The notes: generated by a model from the sequence alone, not told the origin. A DNA stretch of 64,000 bases from Rhea pennata (GCF_028389875.1 NC_084664.1:60652703-60716702), one strand, 5' to 3'; positions 25,753 through 33,510 are shown, counted from the stretch's first letter. Translations and numbers: made by a program.

Positions 25753-26610
25753 TATAAAAGCATAGAGCCCCCAAGTTAGGGGAGAAACGTGCTCCTTAAA
25801 GAGAAATATCTATTGCTAATTGACAAACCCAATAATTGCTAACATTTCTAATTTCTAATTTTAATTTCAGATGTAAAAGAGGAGATCAGGCAGAGCTAGT
25901 TCCTGAGGCAAGATGACACCTTGGAAAGTTACAACCCTTGAGAAACTGATGATTTTGTGAGCCCAGATTAGGAACTCAGCCCCAGCCTCTTAAATTTCAG
26001 CCCAAAGAGGTCTGAAAAGGGAGCGAAGAGCCAGGACCCGCAAAGCTCGTCTCCCGCCAACTTTCTGACACGATCCCAGCTCATGCGAGCACCTAACTCC
26101 GACAGGCGTTACTGGGATTAAGGGACATTCTTCCACCCCCGCCCCGAACAAGCCACCCCGAGCATTAGCAGCCGAGGGAGGGAGTCCCCAGCGAAGGCGA
26201 TTCCTCCCCCCCCGCAGCCCCAGCACGCTGGGAAGCGGCTCCAGGCCTGGAGCAGGCCCCGGCCAGCCCCGCACCACGCCACCTTCCCCAGGCCATTTAC
26301 CAACTGCGTCAGGCCTGGCGCAACCAGCGCGTTTGGGCAAGTTACGAGCAAACGCTGGGGGCTGCTCCCTACCGCGCTGCCGCAACGGGGCGAGCAACGC
26401 GCCGCGGAGCTTCACGCCCGTTTCCAGGTGGCTTTGAACGGCCAGAGCCGTTAACGGTGCCCCCACTCCCCAACGGCCTCGCGGTGCCCCTCACCCCGCG
26501 CTGCCCCGCACGCACTCACCTCCGCCGTCCTCCTCCTCGCAGCGCGCCAGGATGGCCAGCTGCGCCAGCCCCAGCAGCAGCACCAGCAGCCAGACCCCGC
26601 TCAGCCTCAT
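11816..26610 (-). CDS. PDIA4: PDIA4 / ERp72, protein disulfide-isomerase A4 (10 coding exons)
   Basis: ER-lumen thiol-disulfide oxidoreductase and chaperone. Coding exons, 5' to 3' on the minus strand: 26610-26520, 21033-20853, 17852-17647, 17058-16920, 16312-16107, 15452-15294, 13842-13691, 13304-13148, 13058-12825, 12231-11816. All introns are GT-AG and phases join cleanly, giving 1941 nt and 646 residues (human PDIA4 has 645). Order: signal peptide (about 1-23), acidic stretch (36-56), a0 domain with CGHC at 92-95, a domain with CGHC at 207-210, redox-inactive b and b' domains (about 275-510), a' domain with CGHC at 556-559, and the KEEL retrieval signal at the C-terminus. KEEL plus three CGHC sites distinguishes it from PDIA1, PDIA3 and PDIA6. 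The start is the only ATG giving a signal peptide, with G at -3. No frameshift or premature stop was found. The CpG-island promoter has an ER-stress-like element. Confidence 0.98.
12825..13058 (-). CDS. PDIA4: PDIA4 coding exon 9: b' domain, part 2
   Basis: Encodes [18 protein letters not shown], then [19 protein letters not shown] and the x-linker ending in FVLAFKKG. Acceptor tttcag, donor G|GTACAG, phase 1. Confidence 0.96.
13148..13304 (-). CDS. PDIA4: PDIA4 coding exon 8: b' domain, part 1
   Basis: 157 nt encoding [20 protein letters not shown] and [17 protein letters not shown], the opening of the b' domain. Starts in phase 0 after aaacag and ends in phase 1 at GTAAGT. This exon has no ATG-initiated frame of its own and was found by continuity between exons 7 and 9. 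Intron 8 is very short (89 bp). Confidence 0.95.
13691..13842 (-). CDS. PDIA4: PDIA4 coding exon 7: b domain, part 2
   Basis: Encodes [19 protein letters not shown] through [20 protein letters not shown]. Starts after tttttcag with phase 1 and ends in phase 0 at a consensus GTGAGT donor. Confidence 0.96.
13843..15293 (-). other. PDIA4 intron 6, nothing notable
   Basis: 1.45-kb intron with consensus ends and a pyrimidine-rich part around 14,690-14,890. No recognisable repeat or RNA gene. The other short introns (3, 4, 5, 7, 8 and 9) likewise hold nothing I can name, apart from a T-rich run at about 15,607-15,641 in intron 5. Confidence 0.6.
15294..15452 (-). CDS. PDIA4: PDIA4 coding exon 6: b domain, part 1
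   Basis: Encodes [17 protein letters not shown] and the [11 protein letters not shown] strand of the redox-inactive b domain, ending at YQEA. Acceptor cttacag, donor G|GTAAAG, phase 1. No cysteine pair is present, as expected for a b domain. Confidence 0.96.
16107..16312 (-). CDS. PDIA4: PDIA4 coding exon 5: second CGHC and rest of a domain
   Basis: 206 nt. It encodes [20 protein letters not shown], then [13 protein letters not shown] with the cis-proline, and ends in GPREKYG. Acceptor ccttag, donor G|GTATTA, phase 1. The donor is weaker than the others in this gene because position +5 is not G. Confidence 0.97.
16920..17058 (-). CDS. PDIA4: PDIA4 coding exon 4: start of a domain
   Basis: 139 nt encoding [20 protein letters not shown] and the beta strands leading to FYAPW. 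The exon again ends inside the Trp codon (TG|GTAAGC), exactly as exon 2 does. Confidence 0.97.
17647..17852 (-). CDS. PDIA4: PDIA4 coding exon 3: first CGHC and rest of a0 domain
   Basis: 206 nt. It completes the split Trp codon and encodes [13 protein letters not shown], the first catalytic dithiol, then [13 protein letters not shown] containing the cis-proline of the thioredoxin fold. Acceptor ctggcag, donor G|GTAAGC, phase 1. It is the same length as exon 5, which encodes the matching half of the a domain. Confidence 0.97.
17853..20852 (-). other. PDIA4 intron 2 (contains CR1 fragment)
   Basis: 3.0-kb intron splitting the Trp codon before the first CGHC. It contains an A-run at 18285-18309 and the CR1 fragment at 19498-20225. 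The remainder is unremarkable. Confidence 0.85.
19498..20225 (-). mobile_element. CR1 LINE fragment, antisense to + strand
   Basis: The + strand starts with the reverse complement of the CR1 3' end (GTTAGAAGGGACTGCAAGAA, CCCAGTCCAACCTCCTGC). It continues through TTAAGTTGGCCTTCTTAGCT and TGCATGGGGTTATGCACATC, all recognisable as degenerate CR1 sequence in the usual order. The element therefore reads on the minus strand, the same direction as PDIA4. It is 5'-truncated and lacks an intact reverse transcriptase frame, as most CR1 copies do. CR1 is the dominant LINE of birds and other sauropsids and is the main lineage indicator here. The right edge is approximate. Confidence 0.88.
20853..21033 (-). 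CDS. PDIA4: PDIA4 coding exon 2: acidic stretch and start of a0 domain
   Basis: Residues 31-91. Starts after ttttccag with phase 1. Residues 36-56 are almost all Asp or Glu (20 of 21), followed by [16 protein letters not shown], the start of the first thioredoxin fold. The exon ends at FYAPW, with the Trp codon split (TG|G) by a GTGGGT donor just before the first CGHC motif. The acidic stretch is typical of PDIA4 and is thought to bind calcium. Confidence 0.96.
23879..23902 (+). repeat. Poly(T) run, 24 nt
   Basis: Uninterrupted T homopolymer inside PDIA4 intron 1, followed by a short A-run. No associated element recognised. Confidence 0.8.
25711..25752 (+). repeat. Compound (TA)14-(CA)7 microsatellite
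   Basis: TA dinucleotides from 25711 to 25738 run directly into CA dinucleotides to 25752, inside PDIA4 intron 1. Compound alternating tracts like this are usually length-polymorphic. Confidence 0.92.
26520..26610 (-). CDS. PDIA4: PDIA4 coding exon 1: signal peptide
   Basis: Encodes residues 1-30: a start MRLSG, a leucine-rich hydrophobic core and an ending RCEEEDGG, a typical cleavable ER signal peptide followed by the first acidic residues. The donor is G|GTGAGT with phase 1. The codon before ATG and the 5' UTR contain no upstream ATG for at least 80 bp. The reading frame is too short to stand out on its own and was found by working back from exon 2. Confidence 0.93.
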
Positions 26611-26726
26611 CCCGCCGCCACCGTCGCCCCCGGCCCCAGCCCTGCCCGCCTCGGTCCCCCTCGCCTCGCCTCGCCTCGGCCCGGCCCGCTCCGGCGCGCC
26701 CCCCGCCCCGCCCGCCGCGCTCCTTG

Positions 26727-26748
26727 ATTGGCCGGCGCGGCGGCCAAT
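26727..26748. promoter_or_regulatory. Inverted pair of CCAAT boxes
   Basis: ATTGGCCGGCGCGGCGGCCAAT: two CCAAT boxes facing opposite ways with a near-palindromic GC spacer, about 120-140 bp upstream of the PDIA4 start codon. They are probable NF-Y sites. Neither has a CCACG at nine bases, so neither is an ERSE on its own. Confidence 0.7.
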
Positions 26749-26968
26749 CCCCGCGCGCGCCCGCGGCCCTCCGGAGTGGCTTGCAGGCGCGCAAACGCTC
26801 CGCTCCGGGCGCGCGTCAACAAAAGGCTCGAACGTGGCGTGTCCCCGCGCGCGCCGAGTCCCCGCGCCCCCAAGCAGCGCCGCGGCTGGGGAGGGCGGGC
26901 ACGCCGCCGTGCATAAAATTAGACTCTTGGTCTGAGGTGCCTCTACCCCATTGGCTGCCCGGGGGCCA

Positions 26969-26987
26969 CCAATCGCCGGCTGCCACT
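26969..26987 (+). promoter_or_regulatory. ER stress response element-like site (CCAAT-N9-CCACT)
   Basis: CCAATCGCCGGCTGCCACT has exactly nine bases between CCAAT and CCACT. The ERSE consensus is CCAAT-N9-CCACG, bound by NF-Y and ATF6 (and XBP1), so this is 9 of 10 fixed bases. It lies about 360 bp upstream of the PDIA4 start codon inside the CpG island. PDIA4 is a known unfolded-protein-response target, and ERSEs work in either orientation. Confidence 0.55.
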
Positions 26988-27220
26988 AGTTTAAGCCGCA
27001 GCCGTCCTGCAGCCGCGGGGGGAGGAGGCCAGCGGGGAGGCGGGGCAGCCGGTCCGCCCCGCGTGGGAGAGAGGCCACATTGCCTCTCGGGATTGGCGGG
27101 GGCGCGCCGAGGGGGCGTGGCTTAAGGGAGGGGGCGGGACCAGGCGAGCAGTGGGGCGGCGGGAGCCAGTGGGGATACGCCGCGTCGCCCGAGGGGCGGG
27201 GCGGGCGGCCCGGCGGAGTG

Positions 27221-27260
27221 GGAGGGGAGAGCTGGGGGTGGGAGGGGAGAGCTGGGGGTG
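27221..27260 (+). repeat. 20-bp G-rich tandem duplication, G-quadruplex-prone
   Basis: Two exact copies of a 20-bp unit containing GGAGGGG and CTGGGGGTG, followed by further G-runs to about 27270. Many runs of three or more G on one strand, separated by short loops, satisfy a G-quadruplex pattern. It sits in the upstream half of the PDIA4 CpG island. Confidence 0.85.
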
Positions 27261-27344
27261 GGGGGGAGAGGGTCGGCGCGTGGTGTGGCCGTTGGCGCCG
27301 TAACGGCCTCCCGCCGTCGTTAGAGCGCCCGGAGCCGGAAGGTC

Positions 27345-28360
27345 CTGCTGTACCCGCTGCAGATTACTGTGACTCACAGGTCTTGATTAGGAGAGCTGCT
27401 CAAATAGGTTATTCAAATGATTTTAAGCGTTTACTTTTGACAGTGCCTTCGCAATTGAGGGATTTTCTGGGACTCAAGAGTGGTTATGGGCAGAAAATCC
27501 ATTTGTAGTGTGGTAATTTGACTACCATAAGAAAAGCTATTGCAAGTCTTGGACTGCTAACATACATGTAGGAGTATGGGTGAATGCTGCAGCCTCTGTG
27601 TTGTGCTTTATTCTTTCTTTTTTTGAAACACTACAGGTTTCTGTAGTGAAATCGGAATGGTTTAGGTTGGTTAATACTTTACTAAGTCAGTTTTTTTCCA
27701 AGAGTACCAGTTTTTATTAATCAAAAAATCACAAACATAAGCAGGTCTTCAGATGACCGATTCTTCCCCTTTTTATATAGTTATGGCTCCAATTTTTTAA
27801 TAACAAATATTATTAAAATTTCTCACTTCTACTTACTGTTGGTGGCTATGAAGGCAGTATCTGTATCCCAGCCTTAGAAACTTGGTAACCTCCTGTAGTA
27901 ACATCTAGTTACAGTGCAGTAACAGGCCTTTACCCAAAGCCCCAGGGTAATAAGCCAAATGTTGAATAATGCAACTGTATTTTTAATTATGCAACTCAAA
28001 CATAATTTCAAGCAATGATTGTTCAAATGCTCAATCTGTGGACATCTGAAATATAGCAAGACAGTGTGCTAAAAAGTGGGAGTTTGGTACTTGAATTGCC
28101 AGTTTGGCCAAATGCTTGGACGAATCACAGCTGTTTGTAGGTTCCTGCAGCAATTACCTTGTCTTCTACAGAGGAAAACTTTGATCCTTGAGTGGATAGT
28201 TTGCAAACGTAAAGCACTTAAATGCAGTGCGTACTACTCATACTGTAAGGTGGTATTAGGATCATGGGATTTAATTGTTTGTGGTAAGTGCCTTCAGGAT
28301 ACTGGAGTCCAAGTTTGAAGTATGAAAACTGCCAGATTATAGAGGATTGAGAAGATATCA
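27345..28360. other. Upstream of PDIA4, no gene seen
   Basis: GC content drops sharply after the CpG island. Short frames only, none protein-like. If the island is bidirectional, a non-coding transcript would run rightwards here, but the sequence gives no direct support for one. Confidence 0.5.
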
Positions 28361-28885
28361 TCAAAACCCAGAAATAAAACTCCTTAACACCAGTGTAGCA
28401 TTAAGAAGCAGGCGTTCCTTTAATAGGGGCTGGGGATGTAGGGGATCTTTCCACCTAGTATGCCCTCTGAGACCATGAATCGTTGAGCTTACATCTGATG
28501 CTGCTTATACATAATTCATTACAATTAATTTGGGTATTCATTACTTTTCCAGGAATTCGTTTATGTATTCACATATTATTGTGCATGTGCATTGAGTCCA
28601 TTGAGTCCTTTGGGGCTGTGGGAGTCTCTGGTGGCAGGTAGGTGTCAACTGAAGGCCATCCTGGTAGGACTTCTTTGCTGGATCTTCGGTATAAGTTTTG
28701 CAAACTGGTTTGTTCTCTGATACTGAAGACCTCCTGTTGTTATCTTAATGGTTATGTTCTGGTTGAGAAGCTTCAGGGCCTTGTTATTTTTCCACAAGTC
28801 CTTTAAGGCCTTGTTGTTTTTCATAAGTCCCAAACTTCAAGGCCTAATTGTTTTCTACAGTTCCTTCAAGGTCTAGTTATCTGCA
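28361..28885 (-). repeat. 3' LTR of provirus
   Basis: About 525 bp, aligning along its length with 32981-33510. Shared blocks include CCATGAATCGTTGAGCTTA, ATTACTTTTCCAGGAATT and GATACTGAAGACCTCCTGTT. On the element strand it starts TGCAGATAAC right after a polypurine tract. The outer edge near 28361 is set by loss of similarity and is approximate. Confidence 0.9.
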
Positions 28886-28905
28886 ATGCTTCTCCCCTTT
28901 GAGAC
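28886..28905 (-). promoter_or_regulatory. Polypurine tract of provirus
   Basis: On the element strand, AAAGGGGAGAAG lies immediately upstream of the 3' LTR TG dinucleotide. This is the expected place and composition for the plus-strand primer of retroviral reverse transcription, and it fixes the inner LTR edge. Confidence 0.75.
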
Positions 28906-28928
28906 TTCTGATACTAGATTCAGGAGAC

Positions 28929-29700
28929 TCATCTAATAGGATAGGTATTGGTAATGGTTCTGGTTATTATTTTGCAGATATATAATTTCTTTCCCCTATA
29001 TGTACAACAAGAAATTAGGGAGGGTAAGCATTGTACCACTACACAAGGAATTACCAGAATTATCAGGACTGCAGTTTGTACCAGTGAAGCCAGCCATCCA
29101 GATAAAGAGTTTCCTCCTAATTCCTTTAGAACCTTGTTTATCCAGGTGTCTTTGGTGTTTTTCTGAAGATCCTGGGCTTGTTGCACTATTTGCCTAATTT
29201 GCTCAATCTGTTTATTAAGGCGCTCTGTCACATTGGGAATACAGATGCAGCAGTGATCTGAATCTATTTTTTAAATATCCACACACCCCGTGTTCTTTAG
29301 CTAGGATTAGATCTAGAGCTGAATGGTTTTGTAATATCACCTTGGTATTAGCCTGTACCTGTTAGTTAAACTCTATAAATCCTTTTTCTGTTGCTTTAGC
29401 TAATTGTTTACTTGCCAGGTACGTTTTCTATTAATTCTCTATTTTCTAGGGCCATTAATCCAGGGAAAATGAGACTTTGGATTCCCCGTCTTTGCACGGC
29501 AGTGCTAGGCCCTTTCTGTGTGTCTTCAGTAGTTTCCCTTTTAATTTTCCTCCAATATTGAGTTTTAATAGGACTCCTCTTCCAGGTTGGGCAGAGGGTC
29601 ACTAATCCCAGTGTTACCAACACTCTAGACTGGGCAGGGTTGTCCAGCTTCTGTCGCTGAGCACCCAAACACTGTGTCCTGGGGCTGAGGCTGCACCACC
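28929..29700 (-). pseudogene. env: Retroviral env remnant (mostly TM)
   Basis: Broken env. The upstream part (about 29410-29640) has an RR-containing stretch where the SU/TM cleavage and fusion peptide would lie, but is interrupted by stops. At about 29290-29340 an LQNHSALDLILAKEHGVC segment resembles the gammaretroviral immunosuppressive domain, and a CC pair follows in another frame. The last frame (28929-29231) encodes a helical TERLNKQIEQIRQIVQQAQ segment, then GWLASLVQTAVLIILVIPCV, a membrane anchor. Frameshifts separate the segments and nearly all of SU is deleted, so no functional envelope protein can be made. Confidence 0.85.
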
Positions 29701-29701
29701 T

Positions 29702-30770
29702 GACCATGCCCCAGAATGCTCTCAAGTCTTGTAGTGTTTTTGGTTCTGGCATTTGGCAGATTGCCTACTTCTGATCAGTGCCCAACCTTCGTTGTCCCTG
29801 TGAAATTTCAAACCCTAAGTGGATCACAACCTCTCTTCCTGTCTGGGCCTTGTTCTTCGACACCTGATATCCCCCTTGTCCTAGGAAATTGAGTAGGCTT
29901 ACAGTCATCTGTATACACTTCCCTTGGGTTGCGGCAGCCAACAGGATATCATCCACATACTGTAATGTCCCATCAGAATTGTCTTTCTTCCATGTCTCTA
30001 CCTGCTTGGCCAACTGGTTGCCGAATGTTGTTGGACTGTTCTTAAACCCTTGGGGCAATACCGTCCAGGTAAGCTGCGTTTTACGTCCAGTGGTGGGGCT
30101 TTCCCACTCAAAGGCGAGTGTCGCCTGATTATTCTTATCTAGAGGTATGCAGAAAAAGGCATCCTTGAAATCAAGTACTGTAAACCGTATATGTTCTTCA
30201 TTCAAAGAGGTCAGAAGGGTATATGGGTTGACTACCACTGGGTCTGGGACAGTCTGATTTATGGCTCTCAGATCCTGTTCTAGCATATATCAGTTGCCAT
30301 TCTGTTTTTTCACAGGTAATATTGGGGTATTACATTCCGATTCACATTCTACCAACAACCCATATTTCGAGAATTTCATTGTCAATTCTTCAAGCCATTT
30401 CCTAGCCTCCCACTTGATAGGATATCGCTTCAGTCTTACTGTTTTGACTCCAAGTTTTAATATAACTTTCACTGGTTCTGCTGCTTTGGATCGGCCTGGG
30501 GTTTCACTTACCCATACCATAATGCATCTTCTACCTTTGCAGGAATCTCCTTCTCTGGCTTCTGTATATTCTGTAGCATAAAAATTCTCACCTCTGCAGC
30601 TTTTGATTCTGATATTAATAGCTGTATTTCTCCATTTTAAAAGTAATTTGAGTTTGCTCAATAGATCCCTCTGCATCAGGGGCATTGGACATTCAGACCT
30701 ATAGAGAAACTGGGGAGTTATCCGTTGTTTAGCGAGTTTAAACTTCAATGGCTGCAAAATGGGCCTATTT
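29702..30770 (-). pseudogene. pol: Retroviral reverse transcriptase remnant (pol)
   Basis: RT fingers and palm are recognisable: VLDFKDAFFCIPL, LPQGFKNSPTTFGNQLAKQ and the catalytic YVDD at about 29,965. There is an in-frame TGA at 30290-30292, before the LRAIN motif, and another stop at 29765-29767. The frame reaches the RT connection segment (PKTLQDLRAFWGMV) and then, near 29700, changes to sequence unlike pol. RNase H and integrase are absent. The end of the protease lies in the same frame upstream. Confidence 0.92.
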
Positions 30771-30772
30771 TC

Positions 30773-31000
30773 TCATTCCCCTGTAGCAACAACAACATTT
30801 ACAACCTTAGAGCTAAAAATTCCTTTACAAGTGTTAAGAACTGAATAAGTAGCTCCCGTGTCAACGAGAAATCCTACTTCTTCGTTTCCCAGCCTTAATG
30901 TAACCAGGGGTTGAGCTGGGAATGACTGCCCCAGTCCCCTCCAGGATTCATTATCTAATGTCATCAGCTTAATAGCTTGCAGGAATGGATCCAGGGTCCC
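30773..31000 (-). pseudogene. pro: Retroviral aspartic protease remnant (pro)
   Basis: LRLGNEEVGFLVDTGATYSV contains the DTGA active site of retropepsins. A stop lies at 30773-30775, shortly after VATGE, so the protease is interrupted. It lies between the nucleocapsid knuckle and RT, in normal order. Confidence 0.88.
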
Positions 31001-31009
31001 AGCCTGAGG

Positions 31010-32500
31010 GCATTCCCTTTTCTAGTGCCCCCTTTTCTTACAGATTGCACATTGGTCTTTTGCGAGGTGGGATTGCATAAAAGGGGGGAGCGTGCCCATT
31101 CCCCTGCCATTCCTTCCTGATCTGTGCATTCCTCCATGATCCCGCCTGTCAGAGCCACAATCAACCTCGTATCCCTCACATTTTCTCTTCTAGCCTGCCG
31201 TATCTCCTTTTCTTTTTCTCTGTTATTAAAAACTGTCCATGCAATCTCCAACATCTTTCCCAAATCTCTTGAATCTGCCTCTTCTAATTTCTGAAGTTCC
31301 TGCCTTATATCTGGAGTCAATTGCTTCATAAAGATAGAGGCCAATTGGGTGGCCTCTTCTGGTTTCTTGGGATCGAAACTGGTAATTTCCTGGCAGTAAC
31401 TTTTAACCGCTCTATGAAAGCAGATGGGGATTCATTTGGTTCTTGTTTGACTTCATATAATTAGGACCTGTTCGTTGCCTTTGGCATAGAATGTCTGATA
31501 CTAAACAGTATCCACCTTTGATATCTGGTTAAAAGTGCTCAGGGTCCTGGCAGATTGGGATCCCATCCTGGATTAGGAGCAGGGAAGTTTTGATCTACTG
31601 TTCCCTGCAAGTCCCCATTTATATATGCTCTCCCCACCTGTTTTCGGATCTCATTTAATACCATTTTCTTTTTAGTACTATCTAGTAGAGTATCTAATAG
31701 TAACTCCAGATCATTCCAGTCAGGGTCCTGAGTCGTAATTATTGTTTCAAACACCTTAGCAACCTTTTCTGGATCTTCCCTGTAAATTCCTGCCGTCTCC
31801 TTACAGGATCACAGACCTGTGATTGAAAAGGGCACCTTGACCTTTACCGGTCCATTATTTCCCACCCCCTGTCGAAGAGGTGCCTGTAAGGCTTCTTTCT
31901 CTTCTCCCTGTCATCCCCTTGTCCTTCCTGCAACCTGACTAAACCCTTCTGCCTTGCTAGATTGGTCTGCGTCCTGCATATCGTCTGCCTTGTCCCTTCG
32001 CCTACATATATTGCCATCTTCATCATCAAAATCCCCCCCCCCAGCCTTTGTCGAAGGGCGACCATTAGGTCTCAGTCCTCCTCCTCCTCCTTTTCGCACT
32101 TCAAACATCTCTTTCCTATGCTACAAGCTGAACAATACCTTTTGAATCTTTGTCCAATGCTAAAATCATGAGGTCCTGTGGAATAATCCTGCATTCTCTC
32201 TGCCATTCAGGGTGATTCTGCAAGGTAAAGAATAGATCTATATATGGCACTTCATCCCACTTCCCTTCCCTTCGGCAAAATAACATTAATTGCAAAATAG
32301 TATCATATCGCAACACTCCCTTCTTTGGCTGCTTTTCCTGATCTTCCATAGTATACAGTGGCCACCAGTGGTTACAGTATTCTACAAGCTGTTTCTTTGT
32401 TAGGGGGTCACCCCCATTTTTCGCCAATGTTTTATAATGCACCCTAAGGGAGAAATCCTTAAAATTCCCCCTTCAGATGACAGAGTATTTCTTATCCCAT
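31010..32500 (-). pseudogene. gag: Retroviral gag remnant (MA-CA-NC)
   Basis: Segments in normal order but different frames. A matrix-like part (32116-32442) contains WWPLYTMEDQEKQPKKG. A charged linker follows (about 31850-32100), then capsid parts (31539-31754 and 31070-31344), the latter with MKQLTPDIRQELQKLEEAD near the capsid C-terminus. A single CCHC zinc knuckle at 31010-31051 (CAIC...H...C) has an in-frame TAG at 31022-31024. The ATG-GGA at 32500-32495, a plausible myristoylated start, is followed at once by TAA. Gag is therefore multiply inactivated. Confidence 0.88.
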
Positions 32501-32542
32501 AACAACTGTAACTTTACAGTTGCTACAGTTGTTACAGTTGTT
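32501..32542 (-). repeat. Perfect 12-bp inverted repeat abutting the gag start in the proviral leader
   Basis: AACAACTGTAAC (32501-32512) and GTTACAGTTGTT (32531-32542) are exact reverse complements separated by 18 nt, which hold a further ACAGTTG direct repeat. In the proviral RNA this would be a hairpin ending right before the gag ATG at 32500-32498. The packaging and dimerisation region of retroviruses lies near here, but function is not shown. Confidence 0.8.
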
Positions 32543-32980
32543 AAACAATGCAAGGTGGAGCAACAACTGCACAATGCGTGGAGAAACAGAGGGAAGGAGA
32601 GAAAAGAAGGAACAAAAAGGAGAGAGAAGGCTGCGGCTGCACAATACCCAATACCTTTCTAAACCAATCTGCAGACTTACACTTGTCAGAATTCCCATCC
32701 CTTCCTTTAGGTACCCTTATACCCAATCCTGCGAGGCTTTTGCTGTGTCTTATGGACAGGCAACCTGCCTCAGGATTCTTCGCTCCTTTTTTTTTTGTTG
32801 ATGTTGTTGTTTAAAAAGGAATGCCTTTACCTTTCAACAGGGGACCTTGCTCGGAGCTCTCAGGTCCAGGGATCAGAGGTTCTCCCCAAGAATCCCTTGG
32901 TGCCAGCTGGAGGTTCTGCAATCACATGGATCCGTTGAGACTCAGAAGCAGTGTTCCATCTGGGCAGCAGAAACTGTCAC

Positions 32981-33510
32981 TGAAAACTGTAAATAAAGCT
33001 CCTTAATGCCAATGTAGCATTAAGAGGCAGGCATTCCTTTAGTAGGCGTTGGGGACGTAGGGGATCCCTCCACTTAATACACCCCCTCAGACCATGAATC
33101 GTTGAGCTTATATCTGATACCCCTTGTACATATTCATTACAATTAATTTGGGTATTCATTACTTTTCCAGGAATTTGCTTATATATTTACATATTGTAAC
33201 ATGTGTGCATTGAGTCCAGGAGGGGCTGTCTTTTGAGGTAGTGGGGGTCTCTAGCGGCGGGTAGGTGTCATACCAGGATGGCCTTTAGCTGACTGCTTTG
33301 CTGGAACTCCCATGTAAGTCTTGCAAACCGGTCTCTTCTGCTCTGATACTGAAGACCTCCTGTTGTTATCTTAATGGTTACATTCTGACTGAGAAGCTTC
33401 AAGGCCTCCTTATTTTCTGCAAGTCCTTCAAAGCCTCATTGTTTTTCACAAGTCCCAAGACTCAAGGCCTAATTGTTTTCTACAATTCCTTCAAGGTCTA
33501 GTTATCTACA
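32981..33510 (-). repeat. 5' LTR of provirus
   Basis: About 530 bp. On the element strand it begins TGTAGATAAC and ends near TTTTCA. TATATAAG (33185-33178) is a candidate U3 TATA box; the matching position of the 3' LTR has changed. The edges are inferred from alignment to the 3' LTR and the TG...CA rule. Confidence 0.9.

Larger units (their letters stand above)
21034..26519 (-). other. PDIA4 intron 1 (5.5 kb)
   Basis: Largest intron, between the signal-peptide exon and the acidic exon. It is AT-rich except for its last 400 bp nearest exon 1, which belong to the CpG island. It contains a T-run (23,879-23,902) and a TA/CA microsatellite (25,711-25,752). No protein-like frame or RNA gene was recognised. 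Confidence 0.85.
26120..27340 (-). promoter_or_regulatory. CpG-island promoter of PDIA4
   Basis: Dense CpG and very high GC compared with flanking AT-rich DNA, covering exon 1 and about 700 bp upstream. No TATA box lies at the expected distance from the start codon on the gene strand. Two inverted CCAAT boxes (26727-26748), GC boxes and further CCAAT boxes (26950-26973, 27092-27096) indicate a TATA-less, NF-Y/Sp1-type promoter. The transcription start is probably 10-100 bp upstream of 26610. Such islands often fire in both directions, but no divergent gene can be recognised on the + strand. Confidence 0.85.
28361..33510 (-). mobile_element. Defective gammaretrovirus-like endogenous provirus
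   Basis: Order on the minus strand: 5' LTR (33510-32981), leader, gag, protease, RT, env TM remnant, polypurine tract, 3' LTR (28885-28361). At about 5.15 kb it is shorter than an intact provirus because most of pol (RNase H and integrase) and most of env SU are missing. Protease LVDTGA, RT LPQGFKNSP and YVDD, and a TM with an immunosuppressive-domain-like segment point to the gamma (class I) lineage. Every gene has stops or frameshifts, and the LTRs differ at many positions (roughly 85% identical by eye), so this is an old, non-functional insertion. Flanks read atca (28357-28360) and acaa (33511-33514), perhaps an eroded 4-bp target duplication. The primer-binding site is not recognisable. 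Confidence 0.92.

Noticed and set aside
25990..26466. 158-codon minus-strand frame just inside PDIA4 intron 1
   Set aside because: Also a CpG-island composition effect; it lies in the intron, and the exon 1 to exon 2 splice is well supported without it.
26913..26920. CATAAAAT as a TATA box in the PDIA4 island
   Set aside because: It lies on the + strand, about 300 bp from the PDIA4 start, and has no + strand gene after it.
26457..27125. 222-codon + strand frame rich in Pro, Ala and Arg
   Set aside because: An artefact of CpG-island composition where stop codons are rare; it runs antisense through PDIA4 exon 1 and has no domain.
32955..32980. Primer-binding site next to the 5' LTR
   Set aside because: The sequence after the LTR edge does not begin TGG and matches no tRNA 3' end that I know, so no primer type is assigned.
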